DNA of 64,000 nt, taken from contig JADKKA010000001.1 in NCBI GenBank assembly GCA_016720745.1, positions 310,001-374,000 on the forward strand, in the 5' to 3' direction. A program made the translations under genes and the position numbers. The notes under the pieces are model-generated. The model had not been told where the DNA came from. It did not search any database and saw only the letters and a program-made list of their open reading frames with translations. Source of the stretch: Chitinophagaceae bacterium (GTDB taxonomy: Bacteria; Bacteroidota; Bacteroidia; Chitinophagales; Chitinophagaceae). Positions 1 through 9,428 of this stretch are shown one piece after another. The number at the start of each line of letters is the position of its first letter. Position 1 is the stretch's first letter.

Positions 1-1
1 G

Positions 2-238
2 AATATCACAGCCTGGTTAAAAGATGTAGCCAATCAAATATCACTTGAAGTCGACAAAGCACTCAGGACAGTAACTGATAAAAAGATGCAGCATTTAGCG
101 CAGGAAAAAAACACCCAATCCAGAAATCAAATGGCCATTGAGAATTCACTTAAAGGGATTCAAAATGCAGAACGCTCACTTAGTTCGGCGGTTTCTAAAT
201 TTCAGGAGGCAAAACAAACATTAAAGCTCAGTAAATAA
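2..238 (+). CDS. C-terminal fragment of an unrecognised coiled-coil protein
   Basis: An open frame enters from the left edge and ends with TAA at 236-238, giving 78 residues and no start in the window. The visible part is charged and helical, rich in Lys, Gln, Ser and Glu, ending in FQEAKQTLKLSK, as in a coiled-coil tail. It ends 6 bases before the Sel1-repeat gene, which is followed closely by an Hsp70 gene, so the three probably form one operon. Hsp70-like genes are often next to dynamin-type GTPases or J-proteins, and this tail could belong to such a partner, but nothing diagnostic is visible. Function unknown. Confidence 0.7.
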   Translation, partial: NITAWLKDVANQISLEVDKALRTVTDKKMQHLAQEKNTQSRNQMAIENSLKGIQNAERSLSSAVSKFQEAKQTLKLSK

Positions 239-244
239 CAAATC

Positions 245-2587
245 ATGAAGGCATTTTTGCTGCTATTCTTTCTGGTTCTGGCCTCCCGGGATGCATGGAG
301 TCAGAAAATTAAAGAAATCAAAGCTAAAACTACCGGTGCAGGCATTAGCCCTCCTACCGGAAAAACCAATATAAACAATTCCAAACCCTCCGTCATCATA
401 AAAAATAAAGACAGTGACGGAGATGGCATCATCGATGATCAGGATATATGCCCATTTAAAAAAGGGCCAATGACCAATAATGGCTGCCCACTTACTCCCG
501 CCACAGGTGAATCGGGATCTGAGCTTTACAAAAAAGCCCTCGAAGCATACAAAAACAATTCATACACCGAGGCTGTCGAATTCCTGGAAAGAGCCACTGC
601 ACTCAAAAATGGAAGTGCCGCATGTTTATTAGGGAAAATTTATTTTGAAGGTGATGCCCTCCCCCCCAATATGGAAAAAGCTTTTGCCTATTTTGATACT
701 GCTGCAGCATATGGCAATGATATGGCCATGTATAACCTGGGAATTATGTACAAAAATGGATATGGCGTGTCTCTGGACTACAACAAATCCATGGAATTTC
801 TGTACAAGGCTGCAGATAAGGAAAACGACGAAAGCATGCTGGAACTTGGAGATATTTTCTTTACCGGGGAGATGGTGCCAAAAAATAATTCTAAAGCGAT
901 TGAATGGTACGAAAAAGCCGCCAGCCAGGAAAATATAAATGCTTACGTAAAACTTGGTACTATACACTTCACTGGCGATATAGTGGCAAAGAATCCGGAT
1001 AAAGCCATTGATTGGTTCAAAAAAGCCGCCGAAAAAGGGGACATGTACAGCATGCGGATGCTTGGAGTTTGCTACGAATCAAAGAAATTCCTCGGTGAAG
1101 CTTATGGTTGGTATAGAAAAGCAGCCGACAAAAGTGAATTATTTTCAATAGCCAAAATTGTCAATGCATTCAAAACCGGTGCAGGAAATATCAGTCAGGA
1201 CCTATCACAATATGAGGACTGGTATAATAAAGCAGTTGAGTTAGCAGCAAACGAAGCCGAAGAGGCCGACGCTGAAACCTTGCTGGAAATTGGCAAAATG
1301 CTTTCATTGCATTTACCTCCAGACAAAATAAAAGCATTTGGCTATTTTAAACGTTCCTCCGATGCGGGTCAACCGCAATCTTATGCAATTACTGCCAACC
1401 TTGCAATGGAAGGTTTTGGCGATAACTATAATGATGCCATTTATTACTTTACAAAGGCAGCAGAGTTAAACGACGATGCTGATGCCATGAATAAGCTGGG
1501 TACCATTTATTTCGGGGAGTTGGTGCCGTCAAAAAAAGATACCAAACTAGCCGTACGGTGGCTCACCGCAGCAGCTCTCAAAGGCCAGGCAGATGCCTCC
1601 AATTATCTGGGCAGACTTTACCTGACTGGAAACGGTGTGGAGATAAACTTCAAAAAAGCTTTTGATCTTTTCGCTGTTGCTGCCACCAAAAAACACCCTG
1701 CTGGTCAATGGAATCTGGGCCGTTGTTACCAACAGGGTTGGGGTACCGCTAAAGATCTGCAAAAAGCTTTGGAGCTCTTTCTCGAATCAGCTAATGCAGA
1801 TTATCCTGGTGCACATTTATCTGCTGCGAGAATGTATTATGCGGGTGAAGGCACTGAAAAAAATTTCCAAAAAGCCTTCGATTACCTGCAAAAAGCATCA
1901 CAACATGGTGTGGCAGAAGCCATGACAATGATTGGAGAGATGTATGAAAATGGAAATGGCTTTTCGAAAAGCAATGTAAAAGCAGCAGAATGGTACCAGA
2001 AAGCAGCGGATCTCGAAGACGCTGCCGGTATGTACAAACTGGCAGTTCTGCTTTTGGAAGGAAATGGAACAGAAAAAGACCCGATAAATGGTAATAAGTG
2101 GATGTCAAAAGCTGCCAATAAAGGCAACTTCAGAGCTAAACATTATGTAGGACTGAAACTATTGAAAGAAAAAGACTATACAGGTGCTTTTAAAAATTTT
2201 AAAGAAGCCGCAAGTAACAATGTGAAAGAGTCGGCCTTTTTCCTTGCTTCATTTTATGAGGAGGGTATTGCTACTTCCCAAAACTACACCGAAGCACTTA
2301 AGTGGTATGAAATAGCGGCCGACAATAACAATAGCGATGCCATGAACAATCTCGGTCTAATGTATCAGAACGGGAAAGGTATTTCAAATCCCGACTTTTC
2401 AGCAGCTGCTAAATGGTATACCCGTGGCGCAGAAATGGGTAACCCTTCAGCCATGAATAACCTGGGTAGTCTTTACAATACTGGCAAAGGTGTGCAACAA
2501 AGCAAAAGAACCGCATTGGAATGGTTTAAAAAAGCCTGCGATGCCGGAAGTCAGACAGGCTGTGATAACGTAAAAAAATTCCGTTGA
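245..2587 (+). CDS. Secreted Sel1-like repeat protein with a thrombospondin-type calcium motif
   Basis: A 780-residue protein with a Sec signal peptide (residues 1-20, ending AWSQ), a thrombospondin type 3-like calcium-binding motif at 56-70 (DSDGDGIIDDQDICP), and then roughly 18 Sel1-type alpha/alpha repeats from about 95 to the end. Typical units read 'A-x-x-x-LG-x-x-Y-x-x-G-x-G-V' followed by 'KA-x-x-W-Y-x-K-A'. Sel1 repeats are protein-interaction scaffolds; the signal peptide places it in the periplasm or on the surface. It sits 6 bases after the upstream partial gene and 26 bases before an Hsp70 gene, suggesting co-transcription, although the Hsp70 product would be cytoplasmic. The partner is unknown. 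The family assignment is secure; a specific function cannot be given. Confidence 0.9.
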   Translation: MKAFLLLFFLVLASRDAWSQKIKEIKAKTTGAGISPPTGKTNINNSKPSVIIKNKDSDGDGIIDDQDICPFKKGPMTNNGCPLTPATGESGSELYKKALEAYKNNSYTEAVEFLERATALKNGSAACLLGKIYFEGDALPPNMEKAFAYFDTAAAYGNDMAMYNLGIMYKNGYGVSLDYNKSMEFLYKAADKENDESMLELGDIFFTGEMVPKNNSKAIEWYEKAASQENINAYVKLGTIHFTGDIVAKNPDKAIDWFKKAAEKGDMYSMRMLGVCYESKKFLGEAYGWYRKAADKSELFSIAKIVNAFKTGAGNISQDLSQYEDWYNKAVELAANEAEEADAETLLEIGKMLSLHLPPDKIKAFGYFKRSSDAGQPQSYAITANLAMEGFGDNYNDAIYYFTKAAELNDDADAMNKLGTIYFGELVPSKKDTKLAVRWLTAAALKGQADASNYLGRLYLTGNGVEINFKKAFDLFAVAATKKHPAGQWNLGRCYQQGWGTAKDLQKALELFLESANADYPGAHLSAARMYYAGEGTEKNFQKAFDYLQKASQHGVAEAMTMIGEMYENGNGFSKSNVKAAEWYQKAADLEDAAGMYKLAVLLLEGNGTEKDPINGNKWMSKAANKGNFRAKHYVGLKLLKEKDYTGAFKNFKEAASNNVKESAFFLASFYEEGIATSQNYTEALKWYEIAADNNNSDAMNNLGLMYQNGKGISNPDFSAAAKWYTRGAEMGNPSAMNNLGSLYNTGKGVQQSKRTALEWFKKACDAGSQTGCDNVKKFR

Positions 2588-2613
2588 CTCTCACATATAA
2601 AAATGAATAAATT

Positions 2614-4128
2614 ATGGTACTAGGCATTGATTTAGGCACAAGCAATACTGTCGCATCCACTTTATCCAGAGATCATGTGCCCTTGCTGATTCCTGACTTG
2701 AATAACAAGCAAAGCGAATCAACCCCTTCTGCCATACTTTTTGACGGGAAAAAAGCCCTCGCAGGGCAATTGGCACAACATCTTTTTGAACTTTACCCTT
2801 CAAAAAAAATTCACCGCTTCTTTAAAAGGCACTTTGGTACATATAACCCTGTCTTTGTTGACGAGTACAGTAACCCCTGGTTCAGTGAAACCCTTGCCGC
2901 CATCCTCTTAAAGAAAGTACAACACGACGCCTCCTCTTTTATGCCAGAACCATTTAGCAAAATGGTACTCACTGTTCCTGCTCATTACAATGACACACAG
3001 CGTAAATCGGTAATCGAGGCCTCCAAACTGGCCGATATGGAACTAACAGCTATTATAGATGAACCCATTGCCGCAGCCTTATACTACAGCCATCAGGTTG
3101 AACAAATTGAAGATGAAATAATAATGGTATATGATTTTGGCGGAGGCACATTTGATCTGACAATTATCACGAAAAGCAATAATAAAATATTCGTAATTGC
3201 CAAAGATGGCATTTCAAATATTGGAGGAAAAGAATTTGACACAATCGTTGCAGATCAGATCAGGAACAATTTTGAAATGGTGACAAAAAGGGCTTTCCCG
3301 GACGATCCTCTTCTCTACAACCGATTACTGCTTCTTTCAGAAGAAATCAAAATAAAACTTAACACAAAAGATGAGGGCGACATTACAAAGTGGTTCTCCT
3401 TCCATAAACAAATTTTTCAATGCCACTTTAATAAAGCAGATTATGGTTTAAAAGCAAGCCAGCTAATTGAAAAAACCGAAAAAGCGGTGCAAAGTTGCCT
3501 TCGTTCACTGGGAATGTCCTTCACAGACATCAATAAAATTATATTGATCGGTGGCACGAGTAACAGTTATCTCGTGTACGACTACTGGCAAAAGAAAATA
3601 AACCCGGATAAGCAAAAACTGATTTATCACCAGCCGCTTGCCAGTGTGGCCAAAGGAGCTGCACTCTATGCCAGTAGCTTAGATGAAAATGCGAATCGCT
3701 TCGAAGCAGGGATACAGTTACAGACAGTAAGCACTTACAATATCGGTTTAAAAAGCCCTGAAACCGGCCAGGTAGACTTAGTCATCAACCGAAACACCCC
3801 ACTGCCAGTTACCGGAAAAATAATTTACAAGATCGATACCGGATCTTCTGATTCATTCGCCGTAATTCTATGCCAGTATTGGCAAAAAGATACAGAACTC
3901 CAGGAACTTGGGACAATTTTCGTTAGCGGATTTCCCTACAGCAATGCCGATTTGTTACTGGAAATTGGCATCGAAAACAGAGCCAACGGAACCATTGCAG
4001 TAAAAGTCAAAAATGCAGAAACTGGTAGTGATATCCGGTTTGAGTTCAAGAAGAAAACGCTGCAACACGAGTTTAATTTTTCAGAACAACAGAAATTGCT
4101 GAAATCGGTTTATATCAATGCGGTTTAA
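2614..4128 (+). CDS. Short Hsp70-family ATPase (DnaK-like)
   Basis: Hsp70-family ATPase of 504 residues. The nucleotide-binding domain shows phosphate-1 motif GIDLGTSNT (4-12), the EPIAAAL helix (150-156), phosphate-2 motif DFGGGTFDLT (174-183) and an adenosine motif IILIGGTSNS near 310-320. The substrate-binding part begins around residue 370 and is only about 130 residues, so the alpha-helical lid of a canonical DnaK (about 640 residues) is missing. It is therefore a specialised Hsp70 and not the housekeeping chaperone. It follows the Sel1 gene in the same direction with a 26-base gap and ends ahead of a terminator-like hairpin, so it is probably the last gene of the operon. Client and co-chaperone are not apparent; no J-domain or GrpE gene is nearby. 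Confidence 0.9.
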   Translation: MVLGIDLGTSNTVASTLSRDHVPLLIPDLNNKQSESTPSAILFDGKKALAGQLAQHLFELYPSKKIHRFFKRHFGTYNPVFVDEYSNPWFSETLAAILLKKVQHDASSFMPEPFSKMVLTVPAHYNDTQRKSVIEASKLADMELTAIIDEPIAAALYYSHQVEQIEDEIIMVYDFGGGTFDLTIITKSNNKIFVIAKDGISNIGGKEFDTIVADQIRNNFEMVTKRAFPDDPLLYNRLLLLSEEIKIKLNTKDEGDITKWFSFHKQIFQCHFNKADYGLKASQLIEKTEKAVQSCLRSLGMSFTDINKIILIGGTSNSYLVYDYWQKKINPDKQKLIYHQPLASVAKGAALYASSLDENANRFEAGIQLQTVSTYNIGLKSPETGQVDLVINRNTPLPVTGKIIYKIDTGSSDSFAVILCQYWQKDTELQELGTIFVSGFPYSNADLLLEIGIENRANGTIAVKVKNAETGSDIRFEFKKKTLQHEFNFSEQQKLLKSVYINAV

Positions 4129-4184
4129 GCTTCCCGGATTTTGACTTTACTATTATCAGACCACCCGTTTTAAACTGTAATTAC

Positions 4185-4208
4185 ACCGGCAAAACTGCCG
4201 GTTTTTTT
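4185..4208 (+). terminator. Rho-independent terminator after the Hsp70 gene
   Basis: Stem ACCGGC (4185-4190) pairs with GCCGGT (4197-4202) over a 6-base loop, followed by a run of seven T. It lies 57 bases after the Hsp70 stop. Confidence 0.8.
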
Positions 4209-4359
4209 ATTCCCGTTTTTTCACCCTCTCCACTTTCAGTGCTTACACCTGAATATTTAGCGTGTACGTACTACATTTTTACACTTAGTAATTCGCCATG
4301 GATACCCTTCAATAATTTTTGAAGAGACCGGCATTTTTTTATCAATTAATAAATTACAT

Positions 4360-5628
4360 ATGAACCTCAGGCAAACGCTACTCATGTTTATCGCTGTACT
4401 GACCGCTTGTTTTCTTTGCTTCTCCGTATGGGGTCAAACCAACGCAGGGATGATCGCTCATTTTAAATTCAGCGGCAATGCCGGCAATACCGGACCAGCA
4501 AATGTTACGGCCAGTGCTGTTAGTACGAGTTACAGCACCAACAATGCCGGGGCACCTAATTCCGCTTTACAATTTGGCGGCAACCTGAATTCCTACGTCG
4601 AGTTTGTTGATAATGGCAATCTCGATTTTTCAGGAACCAACAATTTCACCATTTCCTTTAGCTTTTTCTTTAATGGATCAAGTACAGCAGGCCTGATAGA
4701 CAACTGCCTGAATTATGGTGGCTGGGGCGTCTGGCTCTGGTCAACTGTATCTGGTGTATGGAACCTGCAGTTCAACTATAAAAATAATTCGGTAGGTAGT
4801 GCCACCACCACCAATTTTACTCCAGGACGTTGGAACCACGTGGCTGCAGTAAGAAATAATGGCACGATTTCCCTTTATATTAACGGAGCTCTTCGTGCAT
4901 CTGCCGCAGAAGGAACGACCTCCCCGGTTTATCCTATTAATATGATTGCAGGGGCCATGGCCTATGGTTCCTTTAGCCCTCCCCGGTACAATCCATTTGG
5001 TGGCAAATTAGATGAAATGAGATTGTATAACAGGGCACTCAGCCTGTCGGAAATCCAGGGACTGATGCCTTATGCATTACCGCTGACAATGGGCGATTTC
5101 AATGGCAGCAAACGCCAAAATACCGTTCAACTCACCTGGAATACATTAACCGAAACCAATACCTCTCATTTCGACATTGAAAGAAGCACCGATGGAAATC
5201 TTTTCAATAAAATCGGACAGGTAAATGCAGCAGGTGATGCTACAGATGCAAAGTATTATCAATTCACCGACTTCGCATTACCATTGGCCAAAACCGTTTT
5301 TTACCGGCTTAAAATGGCCGATAAAGATCAAAGTTTCCGCTTTAGCAGGATCATTGCTGTTACCACCGATAACAGCCTCCTCACCCTGCGCCTCTTTCCC
5401 AACCCGGTTAGCGATATTGTACAGGTTCAGGTGTACTCGGGTCGTAAGGAAAATGCCCAACTCAGGATAACGGATGCGGCCGGCAGCGAAGTATTACAAA
5501 AAAATATAACACTTCAGGAAGGTAATAACGGAAGCAGTTTACCGGTAAGCCACCTGCCCCCGGGATACTATTTATTAACTGTTACATCGGAAAGATTTAC
5601 CTATTCTGAAAAAATGATCAAACAATAA
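4360..5628 (+). CDS. Secreted LamG/concanavalin-like protein with Por (type IX) sorting tail
   Basis: A 422-residue protein: signal peptide 1-25 (ending VWGQ), a LamG/concanavalin A-like jelly roll about residues 30-235 (FNGSSTAGLIDNC, GRWNHVAAVRNNGTISLYING), a linker module about 245-330 of the kind common in this phylum (LTWNTLTETNTSHFDIERS), and a C-terminal type A sorting domain about 345-422 with FPNPVSD and ending EKMIKQ. LamG domains usually bind carbohydrate or protein; the tail directs export through the Por secretion system and anchoring at the surface. No catalytic domain is visible, so a binding or adhesin role is inferred. It stands alone between two terminators. The linker and tail resemble those of the three tandem paralogs at 16.9-21.7 kb. 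Confidence 0.9.
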   Translation: MNLRQTLLMFIAVLTACFLCFSVWGQTNAGMIAHFKFSGNAGNTGPANVTASAVSTSYSTNNAGAPNSALQFGGNLNSYVEFVDNGNLDFSGTNNFTISFSFFFNGSSTAGLIDNCLNYGGWGVWLWSTVSGVWNLQFNYKNNSVGSATTTNFTPGRWNHVAAVRNNGTISLYINGALRASAAEGTTSPVYPINMIAGAMAYGSFSPPRYNPFGGKLDEMRLYNRALSLSEIQGLMPYALPLTMGDFNGSKRQNTVQLTWNTLTETNTSHFDIERSTDGNLFNKIGQVNAAGDATDAKYYQFTDFALPLAKTVFYRLKMADKDQSFRFSRIIAVTTDNSLLTLRLFPNPVSDIVQVQVYSGRKENAQLRITDAAGSEVLQKNITLQEGNNGSSLPVSHLPPGYYLLTVTSERFTYSEKMIKQ

Positions 5629-5649
5629 TAAAACCACCCACCTGTGATG

Positions 5650-5683
5650 AAGGGGCTGACAGTCATGTTAGCCCCTTTTCTTT
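5650..5683 (+). terminator. Rho-independent terminator after the LamG gene
   Basis: AAGGGGCT (5650-5657) pairs with AGCCCCTT (5670-5677), followed by a T-rich stretch. It lies 22 bases after the stop codon. The remaining 5684-5896 is AT-rich and shows nothing else recognisable. Confidence 0.75.
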
Positions 5684-5896
5684 TCTAAACAAAACGTTAA
5701 CGACCCCCTTTTTTCACCATTCGTCAGGAATTTGTCACCGGTCAGATAAATAAAAATTTCCAGCCTCTTTTGGCAGCTATTTTTGATTTACGAAAGACTT
5801 AGTATTTCTGTCGTTTTCCTGTAACAAAATACAAAGTACTTCGTCATAAACTGTCAGCCAGTTTAGTATAGCCCTAACCGCTGTTAAAGTATAGTC

Positions 5897-8366
5897 ATGA
5901 AAATCAAAACCATTCTCACCAATGGGCTGCTGTTATTATTGTGCAGCAGTTCTATTGCTCAGTCCCCCAAACCGCTTGAATTGCCGGCCAAAAGGACCAG
6001 TCAGCCTGTAAAAATAGACGGATTGCTCAACGAAGATGCCTGGAAAGATGCCGCGATCATGTCTGATCTGGTTGAATTCAGACCTACTGTTGGCAAAAAA
6101 GAAGCACCTGAAAACAGGACCGTCGCCTATCTGATGTACAGTGATGATGGGATCTATTTCGGCGGCTATTGTTACGAAAGAACCAAAGACAGTATTGCCA
6201 CAGAATTATCCGGAAGAGATGGTTTTGGGACCAATGACTATATCGGAATCATTTTCGATACCTACTACGATAAAATAAACGGTTTCGAATACTTTATCAC
6301 CCCCCTTGGTGAACAATGGGATGCAAAGATGTCACCCAGTGAAAACGGAAACGATGAAGACTTTTCCTGGAATGCCGTTTGGGAAAGCGGAGCCGTCATT
6401 CATAAAGATGGCTGGAGTTTTGAAATGTTCCTGCCCTATTCTGCCATCCGTTTTGGTAAAAAAGAAGTACAGAACTGGGGGATCAATATCACCAGAAGAA
6501 GGAGGAAAACAGAACAGCAGTATACCTGGAACCCGATCAACCCCAATGTGAACGGATTTCTGACACAGGAAGGTATCTGGACGGGCATCGCCAATATCAA
6601 ACCACCGATCCGTTTGCAATTCTCTCCCTATTTTTCCACCTATGTCAATCATTTCCCTGCAAATCAGCCCGGTGAAAAAAACTGGACTTCTTCTGTCAAC
6701 GGAGGAATGGATGTAAAATATGGAATCAATCAGGCTTTCACACTGGATGCCACTCTGATCCCCGACTTTGGCCAGGTGGTGAGCGATAACAGGGTATTGA
6801 ACCTGACCCCTTTTGAAGTAAAGTATACGGAAAACAGGCCTTTCTTTACCGAAGGCACCGAATTATTCAGCAAGGGAAATTTATTTTATGCCCGAAGAAT
6901 CGGTATCGATCCTGTATTACTGCACTCGGCTGACGAATACATCAATGGTGGCAACGAAATTCCTGTAAAAACACCTTCCGAATCCAAACTGATCAATGCC
7001 ACCAAGATATCGGGACGTACCCAAAAAGGACTGGGCATCGGGGTACTGAATGCAATCACCAATACCCGCTACGCTATTCTGGAAGATCCGAATACCAAAC
7101 AACAGCGGGAAGTCATGATCGATCCACTGACCAATTACAGTGTAATTGTGCTCGATCAGACCATGAAGAATAACTCCAGTGTATCGCTGGTCAATACGAA
7201 TGTATGGCGCAGCGGAGGAGATTATGATGCCAATGTTACGGCAGGATTATTCAGCCTGAATGATAAAAAAGAATACCTGGAATGTAAGTGGCAAACTGGC
7301 GGTCAGTCAGCTGATTGGCTTCCTCCCCGGAGGCAAAAACCAGAGCGGCTACAGTCACTCCTTTTCATTTGGCAAAACCAGCGGCCGTTTTAATTTCAAT
7401 GTTGGCCAGGAGCTGGTGAACAGTAAATTCAACAGCAATGATCTGGGTTATTTTACTTATACCAATTACGTTGACCACAATGCATGGGTCGGATATCGCT
7501 GGATCAAACCCACTAACTGGTATAATAATATTTTCATGAATTTTAACCTTACTTATTCCCGGCGACTTAACCCTGGCTCCTTTCAGGCGGCCAATTTAAA
7601 TTTCAACGTAAACGGACAGCTCAAGAATCTCTGGTATGCCGGTCTCTTTACCGGTTATGAACCAAAGGGCAATAACTACTACGAACCCCGGGTCCCAGGA
7701 AAAGTATTCAGAGGATGGTCCAATTATTTTATTGGTATCTGGTTTGAAACTAATAATGCTAAAAAATATTCGCTTTCATTAGAAACCATGTTTATAGACA
7801 GAAGCCTTTTCAACAGTTTGCGTTACAGCGTGAGCCTGGGCAACCGTTACCGCTTTAATAATAAACTCACCATCAGCCATAACCTGAATGTATCACCGCA
7901 GACAAATAATGCCGGTTTTGCTGCCATCAGCGGCAGTGATGTAATATTTGGCAGAAGAGACGTAGAAAGTGTTGAAAATATCCTGAATATCAAATACAGC
8001 TTTAGCAGCAAAATGAGTATCAATACCAGGGTACGCCATTACTGGAGTGAAGTACATTATAAAAGCTTTTACACCCTTCAACAAGATGGAGGACTGGCCC
8101 CGAACAATAGCTTTAACCAGGATGTAGACCAGAATTATAATGCATTCAATGTAGATGCCGTCTTTACCTGGCAGTATGCTCCGGGCAGCTTTATCAATAT
8201 TGTTTGGAAAAATGCCGCCTATGATTTTAACCGGACCACCGATCACGGCTATTTCAAAAACTTCGATAAAACCATGCAGGCCGACGACAATAATAATCTT
8301 TCCCTGAAAGTGATTTACTTCCTGGATTATCTGCAGATAAAGAAGTGGAAAAAGAAAAGCAAATAA
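5897..8366 (+). pseudogene. DUF5916 / CBM9-like outer-membrane protein, broken by one frameshift
   Basis: Two overlapping frames together make one protein. The first (5897-7393) starts with signal peptide MKIKTILTNGLLLLLCSSSIAQ and a carbohydrate-binding family 9-like domain (about 30-215) with the DUF5916 core that follows (GINITRRRRKTEQQYTW, ENRPFFTEGTELFS). The second frame (to 8366) carries the rest, rich in alternating aromatic/polar beta-strand sequence typical of an outer-membrane barrel. The join is in a run of six A at 7265-7270: with five A the reading becomes ...LNDKKNTWNVSGKLAVS..., continuous and 822 residues long, the normal size for this family. Related proteins are surface or outer-membrane proteins of unknown substrate. 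Either a sequencing error or a very recent mutation; the downstream half shows no decay. Confidence 0.85.
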
Positions 8367-8412
8367 TCGGGCCTTTTTGTAAAAAGGCAACGGCTTCAGC
8401 AATAGATATATT

Positions 8413-8497
8413 GCCACGAAGGCACTCGAAGAGTCCTTTGGACAAAGATTTAAATAAAAAAGAGACTCCAATCTTTGTGCCTTAGTGCCTTCGTGGC
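8413..8497. repeat. Intergenic inverted repeat (REP/MITE-like) between convergent genes
   Basis: Perfect 13-bp arms GCCACGAAGGCAC (8413-8425) and GTGCCTTCGTGGC (8485-8497), with inner arms CAAAGATT (8443-8450) and AATCTTTG (8470-8477), would fold into one long hairpin. It lies between the convergent DUF5916 gene and the acyltransferase. Similar 'CTTAGTGCCTTCGTGGC' repeats are, from memory, dispersed in many Bacteroidota genomes. It may also end transcription in both directions. No transposase is present. Confidence 0.75.
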
Positions 8498-8522
8498 TAG
8501 AATTTAGCGGTTAAGCTGACCA

Positions 8523-9419
8523 TTATTTTTTGAATGAATAGATTTCTCCGTACTCTGGCTTCCACTGATGTTTCCAGCGCCGGTGACTCCAGAGATAATT
8601 GGAAGGATCCTCCCGGATGACTTCTTCCAGTCTGCATTTATACATATAAGTTAGCTCTTCCGGACTAAATTGAGAACCTTCTTCTGTAATCAAACGGACA
8701 GAAAAATGATAGTACCCTCTTTTTACTTTTTTGAATGCCACCATTAAAACAGCTGTATTATTCTTTACAGCCCCTTTGGCAGGTCCGGTTACAAATGGTG
8801 CCGGCTTTCCCATAAAATCCATCCAGTAGGCATTGGAAGGATCACCCGGATTCTGGTCAGCAGCCAAACCCAGCGTGTATTGATTGGCAAATACTTCATG
8901 CCGTTTATTTTTGAAATCCTGTGCAGAGATCAGCACTGTTCTATATCGTTTCCTGATATTATAAAATACGCGATCCAGTATTTTATTACTGATCGGCATA
9001 TAGATTCCTACGAATGGTATTTTGAGATTTTTCGCAAAAAGAAGGTTTACAAACTCCCAGTTAAACTGGTGACCCGCCATTGCATGTATATTTTTTCCCT
9101 GTTCGGTAAGGCTGTTGACTAATTCAAACTCCCCGGTACTGTGTCTTTCAATCTGCCGGTCGCTCATTGAGATGAGCTTGACCGCTTCAATAAATGTATC
9201 TATAAAATTCCTGTAAAAACTTTTAGCAATCCGCACCCGCTCTTTTGCTGATTTTTCCGGAAATGCAATCTGCAAATTATCCAATACCACTTTCCTTCGG
9301 TACTTGAAAACATAAAATGCCATTCCGTAAAAAAACTCGGAAAACAGATACAGGACCTTTAGTGGCAGCAGGGAAAACAACCATAAAATACCGTAAACAA
9401 CATAATACATGATGGGCAA
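8523..9419 (-). CDS. LpxL/HtrB-like lysophospholipid or lipid A acyltransferase
   Basis: A 298-residue member of the bacterial lipid A biosynthesis acyltransferase family. It has an N-terminal membrane segment (about 5-35) and the catalytic HX4E motif at H117-E122 (HQFNWE), followed by conserved sequence in the region of ADQNPGDPSNAYWMDFMGKPAPF. The family moves an acyl chain from acyl-ACP to a lipid A precursor or an aminolipid at the inner face of the cytoplasmic membrane. The exact acceptor in this phylum is uncertain. It is the last gene of the run ispG - lysoplasmalogenase - nadB - acyltransferase, starting 9 bases after nadB. Length is normal. Confidence 0.88.
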   Translation of the reverse strand: MPIMYYVVYGILWLFSLLPLKVLYLFSEFFYGMAFYVFKYRRKVVLDNLQIAFPEKSAKERVRIAKSFYRNFIDTFIEAVKLISMSDRQIERHSTGEFELVNSLTEQGKNIHAMAGHQFNWEFVNLLFAKNLKIPFVGIYMPISNKILDRVFYNIRKRYRTVLISAQDFKNKRHEVFANQYTLGLAADQNPGDPSNAYWMDFMGKPAPFVTGPAKGAVKNNTAVLMVAFKKVKRGYYHFSVRLITEEGSQFSPEELTYMYKCRLEEVIREDPSNYLWSHRRWKHQWKPEYGEIYSFKK

Positions 9420-9428
9420 AGATAACCC

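Noticed and set aside
7264..7271. A AAA AAG slippery heptamer of dnaX type in the DUF5916 gene as programmed -1 frameshifting
   Set aside because: Joining the two frames needs a +1 (or -2) shift, not -1, and no stimulating stem or Shine-Dalgarno was seen. A one-base indel in the A run is simpler.
8413..8497. Ends of an insertion sequence
   Set aside because: There is no transposase between or beside the arms, and the whole element is 85 bases.
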